DNA of 64,000 bases from Umezawaea endophytica (GTDB lineage Bacteria; Actinomycetota; Actinomycetes; Mycobacteriales; Pseudonocardiaceae). The notes under the pieces were generated by a model. The model was not told the DNA's origin and made no database searches. It saw only the letters and a program-made list of their open reading frames with translations. Shown in pieces: positions 16,447 through 24,609 of the stretch. Position 1 is the stretch's first letter. Each line of letters opens with the position of its first letter. The DNA lies in the NCBI RefSeq assembly GCF_025061645.1, contig NZ_JANYMP010000004.1, positions 427,117-491,116 of the forward strand, written 5' to 3'. The translations under genes and the position numbers were made by a program.

Positions 16447-17222
16447 CAGATCGTCTCCGTTCGTCCGCCGTCGACCGCCAGGACGGTCCCGTTCACGTAG
16501 CTCGCCGCGTCCGACGCCAGGAACGCCACGGCGGCCCCGACCTCCTCGGGTTCACCGGCCCGGCCCGCCGGGATGCCCGCCGAGTCCTCGGCCGCCAGGT
16601 CGGCGTACTCGCGGCCCGCCGCCTTGGCGCGGTTGCCGAGGACCTGCGCCCGGCGTTCGGTCGCGGTGGCGCCGGGCGCCACGCAGTTCACCGTCACGCC
16701 GCGGTCGGCGTGCTCGCGGGAGAGCAGCTTCGCGGCCGCGGTGACCCCCGAGCGCAGCACCACGGACGTGGCCAGGTCGGGCTGCGGCTGCCGCACGGCC
16801 GACGACGTCACGAACACCACCCGGCCGAAGCCGCGCTCGGCCATGCGGGGCAGCGCGAGCCTGGCCAGGCGCAGCGGGCCGAGCAGGAGCAGCTCGAACG
16901 CCTTCTGCCACTGCTCGTCGCCGACGTCGAGGATCCGGCCGGGCGGCGGGCCGCCCGCGTTGAGCACGAGGACGTCGAGCGCGCCGAACCGGCTCTCCAC
17001 CTCGGCCAGCGCGGCCTTCGCGGCGTCCGGTTCGGACACGTCGTTCACGAGCGCGTGCACGGTGGCGCCGGTGCGGTCCCGCAACCGGGCCGCGGCGGTG
17101 TCGAGCACGTCCGCCCGACGTCCGGTGATGACGACCTGGTGGCCCGCGCGGGCCAGGTGCTCGGCCGTGGCGTGGCCGATGCCCGCGGCCCCGCCACCCA
17201 CGAGAGCGGTCCGAGTGCTGAT
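16446..17222 (-). CDS. Short-chain dehydrogenase/reductase, first gene of the catabolic operon; possible ATC start
   Basis: A Rossmann oxidoreductase: glycine motif GGGAAGIGHA, LVLNAGGPP, VFVTSSAV and NCVAPGATATERR. The position of the usual catalytic Tyr is occupied differently: the segment after the Ser reads QPDLATSVVLRSGVTAAAKLL, with no clear YxxxK, so catalysis may be altered. The only ordinary start codon is GTG 17201, which would remove the first beta strand (STRTALV). AGGAGG at 17233-17228 sits 5 nt before an ATC at 17222 that restores the strand, and an in-frame TAA lies further upstream. I chose ATC; the alternative is GTG 17201 (251 aa). It heads the minus operon and diverges from iclR. 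Confidence 0.8.
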   Translation of the reverse strand: MSTRTALVGGGAAGIGHATAEHLARAGHQVVITGRRADVLDTAAARLRDRTGATVHALVNDVSEPDAAKAALAEVESRFGALDVLVLNAGGPPPGRILDVGDEQWQKAFELLLLGPLRLARLALPRMAERGFGRVVFVTSSAVRQPQPDLATSVVLRSGVTAAAKLLSREHADRGVTVNCVAPGATATERRAQVLGNRAKAAGREYADLAAEDSAGIPAGRAGEPEEVGAAVAFLASDAASYVNGTVLAVDGGRTETI

Positions 17223-17227
17223 GATTT

Positions 17228-17233
17228 CCTCCT
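17228..17233 (-). promoter_or_regulatory. Shine-Dalgarno AGGAGG that decides the SDR start
   Basis: A perfect anti-16S match on the minus strand. The next codons in the SDR frame are ATC ATC AGC; no ATG, GTG or TTG lies within the usual distance, and the first GTG is 26 nt away. Confidence 0.6.
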
Positions 17234-17286
17234 GGGTCGATCGTCGCGACTGGGGTTAGCCTGACCCGTGTGAACTCGGGGAGCCA

Positions 17287-18057
17287 ATGATGAGTCCCGC
17301 TGAGCGGGACGGCAGTTCGGAGGGGACGGGCGGGCTGGACCGGGCCGCCGCCATCCTCGGCGCGTTCGACGCCACGCACCGGGAGCTGACGCTCGCCGCG
17401 CTGGTCGCCCGCTGCGGCCTGCCGCGCTCGACCACCCACCGCACCGCCGACCGGATGATCAGGCTCGGCTGGCTGGACAAGCCCAAGGACCGGTACCGGA
17501 TCGGCAACCGGCTGTTCGAGCTGTCCGGCCTGGCGCCGATCCGGCACGAGCTGCGCGAGGCCGTGCTGCCGTTCCTCCAGGACCTGTACAACGCGACCAG
17601 GACGACCGTGCAGCTCGGCGTGCTCAAGGAGGCGCAGGTGCTGGTCGTGGAGAAGATCACCGGCCACCAGCCGATGCCGATGCTCTCGCAGGTCGGCGGC
17701 ACGATCCCGGCGCACTGCTCCGGCCTCGGCCGGGCGATCCTGGCCTACTCCGACCCGGCCGTCGTCTCGGAGGTGCTGGCCGCCGGGCTGGTGCCGCGCA
17801 CGCCCCGCACGCTCACCACCGAGGTCGCCGTCCTGCGCGAGCTGGCCGCGATCCCGCACCGGGGCTGGGCGGTCGACCGCGAGGAGGGCAACATCGGGGT
17901 GAACTGCGTGGCCGCGCCGGTCTTCGGACCGCTCGGCGACGTCGTGGCGGCGCTGTCGGTCACCGGGCCGACGGCGCTCGTGCGGGCGGACCGGATCGGG
18001 CCCGCGGTGAGGCTGGCCGCGGCGGCGGCGTCACGGGCGTACGCCACCCGTCGATGA
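17287..18057 (+). CDS. IclR-family transcriptional regulator, 256 aa
   Basis: The N-terminal winged helix-turn-helix (about 17-80: AAILGAFDATHRELTLAALV, RCGLPRSTTHRTADRMI) is followed by the IclR effector domain with HCSGLGRAILAYSD and GWAVDREEGNIGVNCVAAPVFG. The ATG at 17287 or 17290 follows GGGGAG. It sits between the divergent catabolic operon and the downstream cupin/monooxygenase pair. Near-identical palindromes lie at its own 5' end and 8 bp after its stop, so it very likely controls both transcription units and itself in response to an aromatic intermediate. Confidence 0.9.
   Translation: MMSPAERDGSSEGTGGLDRAAAILGAFDATHRELTLAALVARCGLPRSTTHRTADRMIRLGWLDKPKDRYRIGNRLFELSGLAPIRHELREAVLPFLQDLYNATRTTVQLGVLKEAQVLVVEKITGHQPMPMLSQVGGTIPAHCSGLGRAILAYSDPAVVSEVLAAGLVPRTPRTLTTEVAVLRELAAIPHRGWAVDREEGNIGVNCVAAPVFGPLGDVVAALSVTGPTALVRADRIGPAVRLAAAAASRAYATRR
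17294..17310. promoter_or_regulatory. Candidate IclR operator 1 (17-bp perfect palindrome)
   Basis: GTCCCGCTGAGCGGGAC has 8-bp arms around one central base. It lies at the 5' end of iclR and about 70 bp upstream of the divergent SDR gene, well placed to repress both promoters. Confidence 0.6.
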
Positions 18058-18063
18058 GGAAAG

Positions 18064-18084
18064 AGTCCCGGTGAGCGGGACTCG
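18064..18084. promoter_or_regulatory. Candidate IclR operator 2 (near-perfect palindrome, same core)
   Basis: The core reads GTCCCGGTGAGCGGGAC, differing from operator 1 at one base, with two further paired bases on each side. It lies just after the iclR stop and about 75 bp upstream of the cupin/monooxygenase genes. Confidence 0.6.
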
Positions 18085-18157
18085 GGTTTGGCGGATCGCG
18101 GCGTCCGCCCCCAGGCTGTGACCGCTGACACTCCGACCACCACGAATGGAGACTCCG

Positions 18158-18622
18158 GTGACCCTGGGCGGCGGCTACATGCTCCCCTCTCGCGAAGGCC
18201 ACGCCATCGCGGCGATCGGGCTCGGCATCACGGTCAAGACGGACGGGAAGTCCACGCGGGACGCCTACTCGATGTTCGAGTACACCGTCCCGCCGGAGAC
18301 CAACGGTCCCCCTCCGCACCTGCACACCCGTGAGGACGAGTCGTTCATCTGCCTCGCGGGCAAGATGGACGTCACGCTCGGCGGCGAGGAGTTCACGATC
18401 GGGCACGGCGACTTCCTGTTCCTGCCGCGCGACGTCGTGCACGCGTTCCGCAACCCGTACGCCGAGGAGACGCGGGTGGTGTCCGTCGTGTCGCCCGCGG
18501 GGCTGGAGCGGTACTACCAGGCGCTCGCCGACATGCCGCCCGGTCCCAAGGACATGACCCTGATGAAGTCGATCATGGAAGACTTCGGCATCGAGCTCCA
18601 GATCCCGTCGGAGGCCCAGTAG
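18158..18622 (+). CDS. Cupin-domain protein, 154 aa
   Basis: A small cupin of the quercetinase/mannose-isomerase-like type: first motif PPHLHTREDESFICLAGKMDVTLGGE and second motif GDFLFLPRDVVHAFRNP give three His and one Glu for metal binding. I chose GTG 18158 because GGAG lies 6 nt before it; an ATG at 18146 in the same frame has no ribosome site. It is followed after 2 bp by the flavin monooxygenase gene, and the pair starts downstream of candidate operator 2, so it belongs to the same regulon as the ring-cleavage operon. Its reaction is unknown. Confidence 0.82.
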   Translation: MTLGGGYMLPSREGHAIAAIGLGITVKTDGKSTRDAYSMFEYTVPPETNGPPPHLHTREDESFICLAGKMDVTLGGEEFTIGHGDFLFLPRDVVHAFRNPYAEETRVVSVVSPAGLERYYQALADMPPGPKDMTLMKSIMEDFGIELQIPSEAQ

Positions 18623-18624
18623 CC

Positions 18625-20163
18625 ATGCGGATCGCCGTCATCGGTGCCGGCGTCGCCGGCCTCACCACCGCCAAGGTCCTGCTCCAGGCCGGTCACGACG
18701 TGGCCGTGTTCGACAAGGCGCCCGACGTCGGCGGCGTGTGGAGCGCGACCCGCCGCTACCCCGGCGTGACGACGCAGAGCTCGAAGGCCCAGTACTCGCT
18801 GTCGGACTTCCCGATGCCGAAGGACTACCCCGAGTGGCCGAACGGGAAGCAGGTCCAGGAGTACTTCGCGGCCTACGCCACCGAGTACGGCGTCGACCGC
18901 GTGCTGCGGCTCAACACCGAGGTCACCAGCGCGCGGCGCGGCGTCGACGGCCGGTGGACCGTGGCGACCACGGTGGGCACCGAGGTGTTCGACCGGCTCG
19001 TCGTCGCCAACGGCGTGTTCTGCGAGCCGCTGGTCCCGGCCTACCCCGGCGTCGAGGAGTTCACCGCGGCGGGCGGGAAGCTGCTCGCGGGCACGGACTT
19101 CCACGACGCCGAGGAGGCGCGGGACAAGCACGTGCTGGTCGTCGGCTACGGCAAGTCGGCGTGCGACGTGACCGTGCCGGTCAGCGAGGTCGCGGCCAGC
19201 ACGGACGTGATCGCCCGCCAGTTGCTGTGGAAGGTGCCGCGCAAGATCGCGGGCGTGGTGAACTTCAAGATGCTGCTGCTCACCAGGATGGGTGAGGCGC
19301 TGTTCCGCTACCTGCGGCTGCGCGGCGTGGAGAAGTTCCTGCACGGTCCGGGCAACGGCCTGCGCCGGAGCATGCTCAACTCCGTCGGCTCGGTGTCGGT
19401 CCGCCAGTACGGGCTCAAGAAGCTCGACCTGGTGCCGTCCGGGCACATGGAGGACATCGTCAAGGGCGCGATCGGCCTCGCGACCGAGGGGTTCTTCGAG
19501 GGCGTCGAGGCCGGCCGCATCACCGTGCGCCGCGACCGCACGATCACCCGGCTGTTCGCACGCGACGGCAAGCCGTTCGCCGAGCTGAGCGACGGCGCGG
19601 AACTGCCCGCCGACCTGGTCGTCTGCGCGACCGGGTTCACCCAGGGCGTGCCGTTCCTGGCCGACGACGTGCGGCGGAAGCTGTTCGACGAGAGCGGCAA
19701 CTTCATGCTGTACCGGCAGATCCTGCCCCTCGGCGTGCCCGGCCTGTACTTCAACGGCTACAACTCGTCGTTCTTCAGCCCGTTGAACGCCGAGATGGCG
19801 GCGGTCTGGATCGCCGCCGACATCGCGGGCTCCGTGTCGCTGCCGGACCACGACTCCATGCGACGGGCGGTCGTGGACCAGTTGGCGTTCATGGACACCG
19901 CCACCGACCGGCACCACTGCCGCGGCACGAAGATCATCCCGTTCTCGATGCACAACGTGGACGAGGTGCTCGGCGACCTCGACCTGGACATCAAGGCCCG
20001 CGTCCGGGCGTCGCACTGGCTCAACCCGATCGACCCGGCCGCCTACCGGGGCGTCACCCCGGCGCTGCTGGCCAGGCTCGCGGCCGCCGAGCCCGCACCG
20101 ACGGCGCAGGTGGTGCGGTTGAGCCCGGTCGTCGAGGAGTCTGAGCGCAACGTCGCAGGTTGA
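18625..20163 (+). CDS. Flavin-containing monooxygenase, 512 aa
   Basis: An FAD/NADPH enzyme that oxygenates a small substrate, possibly by Baeyer-Villiger or hydroxylating chemistry. The N-terminal FAD motif is VIGAGVAGLTTAKVL, followed by GGVWSATRRYPGV. The fingerprint region TDFHDAEEARDKHVLVVGYGKSACD joins directly to the second Rossmann (NADPH) motif. VVCATGFTQGVPFL matches the family's ATG motif. GGAGG precedes the ATG and the gene is 2 bp from the cupin gene. It probably prepares an aromatic or side-chain substrate for the divergent meta-cleavage operon, taking the place of the flavoprotein hydroxylase usually found in mhp clusters. Confidence 0.9.
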   Translation: MRIAVIGAGVAGLTTAKVLLQAGHDVAVFDKAPDVGGVWSATRRYPGVTTQSSKAQYSLSDFPMPKDYPEWPNGKQVQEYFAAYATEYGVDRVLRLNTEVTSARRGVDGRWTVATTVGTEVFDRLVVANGVFCEPLVPAYPGVEEFTAAGGKLLAGTDFHDAEEARDKHVLVVGYGKSACDVTVPVSEVAASTDVIARQLLWKVPRKIAGVVNFKMLLLTRMGEALFRYLRLRGVEKFLHGPGNGLRRSMLNSVGSVSVRQYGLKKLDLVPSGHMEDIVKGAIGLATEGFFEGVEAGRITVRRDRTITRLFARDGKPFAELSDGAELPADLVVCATGFTQGVPFLADDVRRKLFDESGNFMLYRQILPLGVPGLYFNGYNSSFFSPLNAEMAAVWIAADIAGSVSLPDHDSMRRAVVDQLAFMDTATDRHHCRGTKIIPFSMHNVDEVLGDLDLDIKARVRASHWLNPIDPAAYRGVTPALLARLAAAEPAPTAQVVRLSPVVEESERNVAG

Positions 20164-20168
20164 CGACG

Positions 20169-20174
20169 TAGAGT
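20169..20174 (+). promoter_or_regulatory. Probable -10 of a leaderless promoter
   Basis: TAGAGT ends 7 nt before the GTG at 20182, and no Shine-Dalgarno is present. Confidence 0.4.
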
Positions 20175-20181
20175 CACCTCC

Positions 20182-21384
20182 GTGAAGGGGGTGGCCGTGG
20201 TCGGCTCGGTGCGTGCGGTGGTGGTCGGTGCGGTGCTGTGCGTCGCCGGGCTCGCGGTGGCGTGCACCGCCGCCCCGACGGCCGCCCCGACCTCCACACC
20301 CCCGTCCTCGTCGACCTCGCCTTCCTCGTCGTCGGTCCCGGCGTCCTCGTCGGAGCCACCGCCGGTGCCGTCCGCCGTCTCCGTCGCGCCGACCCCGGAC
20401 GGCGGACCGCTCGACGACTACCTGGCAGGCATGGCGGGGCAGCAGCAGTTCCGCGGGGCGGTCGAGGTGCGGCGGGGCGCGGACGTGCTGCTGCGCAAGG
20501 GGTACGGGCCCGCGGACGTCGAAGCGGGCATCCCGATCACCCCGGACACCAGGTTCGAGGTCGGGTCGATCACCAAGCAGTTCACGGCGGTCGCCGTGCT
20601 GCGGCTCCAGGAGCAGGGCAAGCTGCGGGTCACCGAACCGGTCTGCACCTACCTGCCCGGCTGCCCGGCCGGGTGGACGGCGATCACCGTGGAACAACTG
20701 CTGGTCCACACGTCCGGGCTGTACAACTACACCTCGGCCCCCGAGGAGGAGGCCGCGGCGTTCCAGAACCGGCAGGTGGCGCCGTCGGAGCTGATCTCCT
20801 ACGTGGCGGGCAAACCGCTCGACTTCCCGCCGGGGACGCAGTGGCGGTACAGCAACTCCGGGTACGTGGTGCTCGGCGCGCTGATCGAGCGGCTGTCCGG
20901 AATGGACTACGGGACGTTCCTGCGGCGGCAGATGTTCGACGCGCTCGGCATGCGCGACACCCGCTACGACGGCGGGATCCCGCCGCGCGCCAAGGGGTAC
21001 ACGGACTGGACGACCCCCGGCGAGGACCACCCGTCGCTGTACTACGCCGCGGGCGGGCTGGTGTCCACGACCGGCGACCTGGCGAAGTGGAACGCCTTCC
21101 TCCTCGGCGGGAAGCCCGCGGTCCTCAACGCCGACTCGTTGGCGTCGATGACGGTCGTGCGCGCCCAGGTGCCCGGCACATCGATCGGCTACGGGTACGG
21201 CATCGAGGTCCACGACAGCGGCCCGGCCCCCACCTACTACCACGGCGGGCTCGTCACGGGCTTCCGCTGCGCCAACAGCATCCGCCCGTCGACCGGCCTG
21301 TCGATCACGGTGCTGACCAACGACACCTGGATCGACCCCGCCGCCGTGGCGTCCCGGCTCGCCGAACTCGCCGACAGCCTCTGA
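20182..21384 (+). CDS. Serine hydrolase lipoprotein, beta-lactamase/DD-peptidase class C fold, 400 aa
   Basis: An exported lipoprotein: hydrophobic signal with lipobox LAVAC, then a long Ser/Thr/Pro linker (residues about 33-70) typical of cell-surface spacing. The catalytic domain has SxxK as SITK, the YxN motif as YSN, and HGG near the end in place of KTG, as in class C beta-lactamase-like esterases and D-aminopeptidases. Leaderless GTG start inferred from a -10 hexamer 7 nt upstream. It is monocistronic with a strong terminator 14 bp after the stop. A role in peptidoglycan or ester hydrolysis is plausible; true beta-lactamase activity is not implied. Confidence 0.9.
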   Translation: MKGVAVVGSVRAVVVGAVLCVAGLAVACTAAPTAAPTSTPPSSSTSPSSSSVPASSSEPPPVPSAVSVAPTPDGGPLDDYLAGMAGQQQFRGAVEVRRGADVLLRKGYGPADVEAGIPITPDTRFEVGSITKQFTAVAVLRLQEQGKLRVTEPVCTYLPGCPAGWTAITVEQLLVHTSGLYNYTSAPEEEAAAFQNRQVAPSELISYVAGKPLDFPPGTQWRYSNSGYVVLGALIERLSGMDYGTFLRRQMFDALGMRDTRYDGGIPPRAKGYTDWTTPGEDHPSLYYAAGGLVSTTGDLAKWNAFLLGGKPAVLNADSLASMTVVRAQVPGTSIGYGYGIEVHDSGPAPTYYHGGLVTGFRCANSIRPSTGLSITVLTNDTWIDPAAVASRLAELADSL

Positions 21385-21398
21385 CCCGCCGCCCCCGA

Positions 21399-21438
21399 GG
21401 GGTCCTCCTCCGAAGGGGCGCCGACAGAGGAGGACCCC
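21399..21438 (+). terminator. Hairpin terminator after the serine hydrolase gene
   Basis: Perfect 12-bp arms (GGGGTCCTCCTC and complement) enclose a 16-nt loop, 14 bp after the stop. Confidence 0.7.
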
Positions 21439-21439
21439 G

Positions 21440-21956
21440 GCGGGTCGGCCGGGTGGCCGACCATCCTGCCTGGGGGGCGAGGATGTGAGGACCCCACCCG
21501 ACACCCCACAGCGCCGACGTCACCGTTGCCGACGACCGGCCCGGCACGGCTCTCCCCGCCCCGGCCCCGCCACCCGGCAGGTGGTGCCCTCACCCAGTAG
21601 GCGTTCCACGCCTGTTCCATCCCGTTCCACCGGATCGGGCGGGGCCGGCGGACGGGATTGGCGGACGGTGTTCGGCCGCGGACCGGCCGGGCGGGACGGG
21701 GGCTCGCGGCCCGGTGGCCGCCTCGCGGCGGAGACCCGCGGTTCGCGGGTCGAGTTCCCGCGGAGGTTCGGGTCGCGGCGGGGGCTCGCGGCTCGGGCGG
21801 TCGAGTCCCTGCCTGCCGCTCGCGGTTCGGTGGCCGCGTTGCCGCCGGTCGCCCGTGGGTCTCCCGCCGCGCGTCCCCGGTCCCGTGCGGCCGACCGCGT
21901 GACTCCGTGCGCTCCTTCCGCCGACGACCGGAACTCGATTTCCATTCACCACCCCC
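21440..21956. other. Gene-free GC-rich stretch with degenerate repeats
   Basis: About 500 bp between the serine hydrolase terminator and the chitinase promoter. It is dominated by variants of GCTCGCGGCCCGG and includes a perfect small hairpin at 21733-21751 (GACCCGCG, GTT loop). Frames exist on both strands but none has protein-like composition or a ribosome site. Confidence 0.5.
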
Positions 21957-21984
21957 TTGACATTTCGCATTGGTCTAGTCCAGT
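21957..21984 (+). promoter_or_regulatory. Chitinase promoter region with DasR-like (dre) operator
   Basis: TTGACA at 21957 can serve as a -35. ATTGGTCTAGTCCAGT at 21969-21984 matches the DasR operator consensus ACTGGTCTAGACCAGT at 14 of 16 positions and overlaps the core promoter. DasR is the GntR-family repressor of GlcNAc/chitin genes in streptomycetes. The start codon is 100 bp downstream. Confidence 0.6.
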
Positions 21985-22083
21985 TTTGTTTCTGCTGACC
22001 CCGTCAGTCGCCTCCACGTCCGAATGCCGCCTTTGGTCGAGGAGGTGGGTTCTGTGCACCCGGCATGTTCGGAGGACCGATAA

Positions 22084-23022
22084 ATGAAGATCATCGGGCG
22101 GATTCTCGTTGCCGTGGCGGTCGCGACGTCGACCGTCGGACTGGCTCCCGTGGCGAATGCCGCGGTGGATCCCGTTCTTTCCGCTCCCTACCTCTACCAG
22201 TGGGACAGTCCGCCGAATCCGGTGAGCGTGATGAACGCGACGGGCGTCAAGTCGTTCACGCTCGCGTTCGTCCTGAGCAACGGGAACTGCAACCCGGCGT
22301 GGGACGGGAACCGGTCGTTGACCGGTGCCGACATCACCCGCGTCAACCAGATCCGGGCCGCGGGCGGTGACGCGCTGCCGTCGATCGGCGGGTGGTCGGG
22401 CAACAAGCTCGGCTCGACCTGCTCGTCGGCCACGGCGTTGGCCGGCGCCTACCAGAAGGTCATCAACGCGGGCCAGTTCAAGGCGATCGACCTGGACATC
22501 GAGAACACCGACGAGTTCCAGAACGCCACCGTGCAGGACCGGATCCTGGGCGCGATCAAGATCGTCAAGCAGAACAACCCTGGTCTGCGCGTCGTCATCA
22601 CGATCCCGACCGAGGTCTCCGGCCCCGAGACGTGGGGCCAGCGGCTGATCCAGCGGTCGAAGGACCTCGGCGCGAACGTCGACGTGTGGACGCTGATGCC
22701 GTTCGACTTCAGCAGCGGCGGCGACATGCCCGGCAAGACCAAGAGCGCCGTGACGGGGCTGAAGAACCGGCTCAAGACGGTGTTCGGACTGTCGGACGAC
22801 GCGGCGTGGCGCAAGTCCGGCCTGTCGTCGATGAACGGCCACACCGACAACGCCGGTGAGGTCGTGTCGGTGAACGACTACCGCGCGATCCGCGACTGGG
22901 CGCGCACCGTGCACCTCGCGCGGCTCTCGTTCTGGGCGTTGAACCGCGACTGCGACAACTGCGCGGGCGTTCCGCAGGGCCAGTACGAATTCACCAAGAT
23001 CACCGCGAACTACACCGGCTGA
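22084..23022 (+). CDS. Secreted GH18 chitinase-like protein, catalytic domain only, 312 aa
   Basis: A Sec signal peptide ends near VANAA (about residue 28). The GH18 barrel has SIGGWSGNK (substrate-binding strand) and the catalytic strand AIDLDIEN, with Asp136, Asp138 and Glu140 in the DxxDxDxE positions; WTLMPFDFS is on a later strand. It belongs to the compact actinobacterial chitinases without a carbohydrate-binding module. It probably releases oligosaccharides from chitin outside the cell. It converges with a second chitinase, and the shared dre-like operators suggest joint control by chitin breakdown products. Confidence 0.9.
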   Translation: MKIIGRILVAVAVATSTVGLAPVANAAVDPVLSAPYLYQWDSPPNPVSVMNATGVKSFTLAFVLSNGNCNPAWDGNRSLTGADITRVNQIRAAGGDALPSIGGWSGNKLGSTCSSATALAGAYQKVINAGQFKAIDLDIENTDEFQNATVQDRILGAIKIVKQNNPGLRVVITIPTEVSGPETWGQRLIQRSKDLGANVDVWTLMPFDFSSGGDMPGKTKSAVTGLKNRLKTVFGLSDDAAWRKSGLSSMNGHTDNAGEVVSVNDYRAIRDWARTVHLARLSFWALNRDCDNCAGVPQGQYEFTKITANYTG

Positions 23023-23034
23023 TCTCCTGTCGGG

Positions 23035-23066
23035 AAGCGGCCCTCGGACTCGTCCGGGGGCCGCTT
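23035..23066 (+). terminator. Intrinsic terminator of the first chitinase gene
   Basis: A 13-bp stem with one G-T pair and a 6-nt loop, followed by TTTCGCTT, 13 bp after the stop. Confidence 0.8.
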
Positions 23067-23164
23067 TCGCTTATCCGGTAATTAGGGAAGAATCAGCATT
23101 CGAGTTGTCCCGGTGTTTATGCATCTGAAACGGACCAATCGGACGCTGTTTCGCCGTTAATGCG

Positions 23165-23201
23165 AAAACGCCCGGCCGCTGTGCGAGCGGCCGGGCGTTT
23201 T
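23165..23201 (-). terminator. Perfect 16-bp hairpin, terminator of the second chitinase gene
   Basis: The arms AAAACGCCCGGCCGCT and complement enclose a GTGCG loop. T-runs occur on both sides, so it can act in both directions; it lies 17 bp beyond the minus-strand chitinase stop. Confidence 0.88.
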
Positions 23202-23217
23202 CCACGGGGTTACCGGA

Positions 23218-24609
23218 TCAGGCGGGGAGCCTCCACACCTGGTTGGCGCCGCCGAAGCAGTCCCAGATCTGCAACCGGGCGCCGTCCGCCGAGCTGTTGC
23301 CCGTCACGTCCAGGCAGCGGCCGGAGGCCGGGTTGCGCAGGGTGCCGTTCGACTGGGCCTGCCAGCTCTGCGAGCCGGTGCCGTTGCAGTCCCACAACTG
23401 GATCGGCGTGCCGTTCACCGTGCCGGCGCTCGTCACGTCCAGGCACTTGCCCAGCGCGCGGACGGTGGTGTCCGTCCCGACCGTCCAGCTCTGCGCGGTG
23501 CTGCCGTTGCACGTGTAGAGCTGGACCGCCGTGCCGTTGGCGCTGTTGGCCGCCGCCACGTCGACGCACTTGGACGCGATGCCGGTGATGGGACCGGTCT
23601 TGCCGCCCACGGGCGGGGTGCCGCCGGTGACGGTGTCGTAGATCGCGCTGACCAGCGAGGTGGCGCCGGTGGTGTCCTGGGACAGCTCCCAGTTCATGAT
23701 GCCGCCCGCGTTGGCCATGGCCCACTGGGTCTTGCGCTTGATCGTCGGGATGCCGTTGTAGCACTGCTGCACGCCGCTGATGGTGGTGCAGTCGCGGTTG
23801 GCGTTGGCCGCGTCGCGGGACACCAGGTCGGCGTAGGTGAGGTAGGTCGGCCTGCTGTAGAACGGGACGCCCAGCACCGCCTTGTTCGCGGGCAGGCCGC
23901 GGTTCTTCCAGAAGTTGACCGACGCGATCGACCAGTCGTAGTTGGCGTGGGGGCTGCCGCCGTCGTACGCCATGATGTTCAGCCAGTCGACGGCGGTGAA
24001 GACCGCGGGCTGGACGCCGTTGGCGGTGCCGCCCTCCGAGACCACGGCCGCGGTGAGGAGCTTGCCCTGGGCGTGCAGGCTGCCGCTCAACTGCTGCATC
24101 AGCGCGGTGTAGTTGTTGCCCGACTGGCCCGGATCCGGGTACTCCCAGTCGATGTCGACGCCGTCCAGGTTGTACTGGCTGATCGCGCCCATGACGGCGT
24201 TGACGAACGTGGTGCGGCTGCCCGCGTTGCCCGCCAGCGCCTCGAAGGCCGAGTCGTTGCCGTCGTTCCAGCCCCCGATGGCGAGCGAGACCTTGACGCC
24301 GTTGGCGTGGCCCTGGTTCACCAGGGACGTCAGCTTGCCGGGGTCGGGGATGGCCTGGAGCGTGCCGTTGGAGTTGGGCAGCGCGAACGAGTAGTTGATG
24401 TGCGTCAGCTTGCCGTACTGGATGGCGTTGACGTTGCCGGACCAGGAGGGCATGTAGCCGACGCTGCGGAAGCCGTTCGGCAGGACGGTGGCCTCGGCCG
24501 CCGTGCTGCCGACGACGGCGACGGTGATGCCCGTCGCGACCGTGGCGAGAGCGACCCCGACGGCGCCGAGGCGCTTCCGGAATCGGCTCCCGGACGTGGA
24601 TGACTGCAT
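23218..24609 (-). CDS. Secreted GH18 chitinase with C-terminal ricin-type lectin domain, 463 aa
   Basis: The signal peptide ends near STAAEA. The GH18 catalytic domain (about 45-335) carries the full DGVDIDWE motif (Glu156 as acid) and SLAIGGWND. After a glycine/proline linker (about 336-342), a ricin B-type trefoil (about 343-463) has three repeats with Q-S-W or Q-V-W ends (STAQSW, TGSQSW, GANQVW) that bind galactose/xylose-type or chitinous sugars. Full-length and typical of secreted actinobacterial chitinases. It is transcribed toward the other chitinase gene. A dre-like site lies about 300 bp upstream, together with a small leader frame. Confidence 0.93.
   Translation of the reverse strand: MQSSTSGSRFRKRLGAVGVALATVATGITVAVVGSTAAEATVLPNGFRSVGYMPSWSGNVNAIQYGKLTHINYSFALPNSNGTLQAIPDPGKLTSLVNQGHANGVKVSLAIGGWNDGNDSAFEALAGNAGSRTTFVNAVMGAISQYNLDGVDIDWEYPDPGQSGNNYTALMQQLSGSLHAQGKLLTAAVVSEGGTANGVQPAVFTAVDWLNIMAYDGGSPHANYDWSIASVNFWKNRGLPANKAVLGVPFYSRPTYLTYADLVSRDAANANRDCTTISGVQQCYNGIPTIKRKTQWAMANAGGIMNWELSQDTTGATSLVSAIYDTVTGGTPPVGGKTGPITGIASKCVDVAAANSANGTAVQLYTCNGSTAQSWTVGTDTTVRALGKCLDVTSAGTVNGTPIQLWDCNGTGSQSWQAQSNGTLRNPASGRCLDVTGNSSADGARLQIWDCFGGANQVWRLPA

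Noticed and set aside
17201-17859. Extension of the SDR frame region into a 435-codon minus frame across iclR
   Set aside because: It is a different frame, antisense to the well-supported IclR gene.
18514-21504. 996-codon open frame on the minus strand
   Set aside because: Opposite the FMO and serine hydrolase genes, low-complexity product, no family resemblance.
21440-22060. Several 60-200 codon frames before the first chitinase
   Set aside because: Overlapping on both strands in GC-rich degenerate repeats, Arg/Pro/Gly-rich, and they run into the promoter region.
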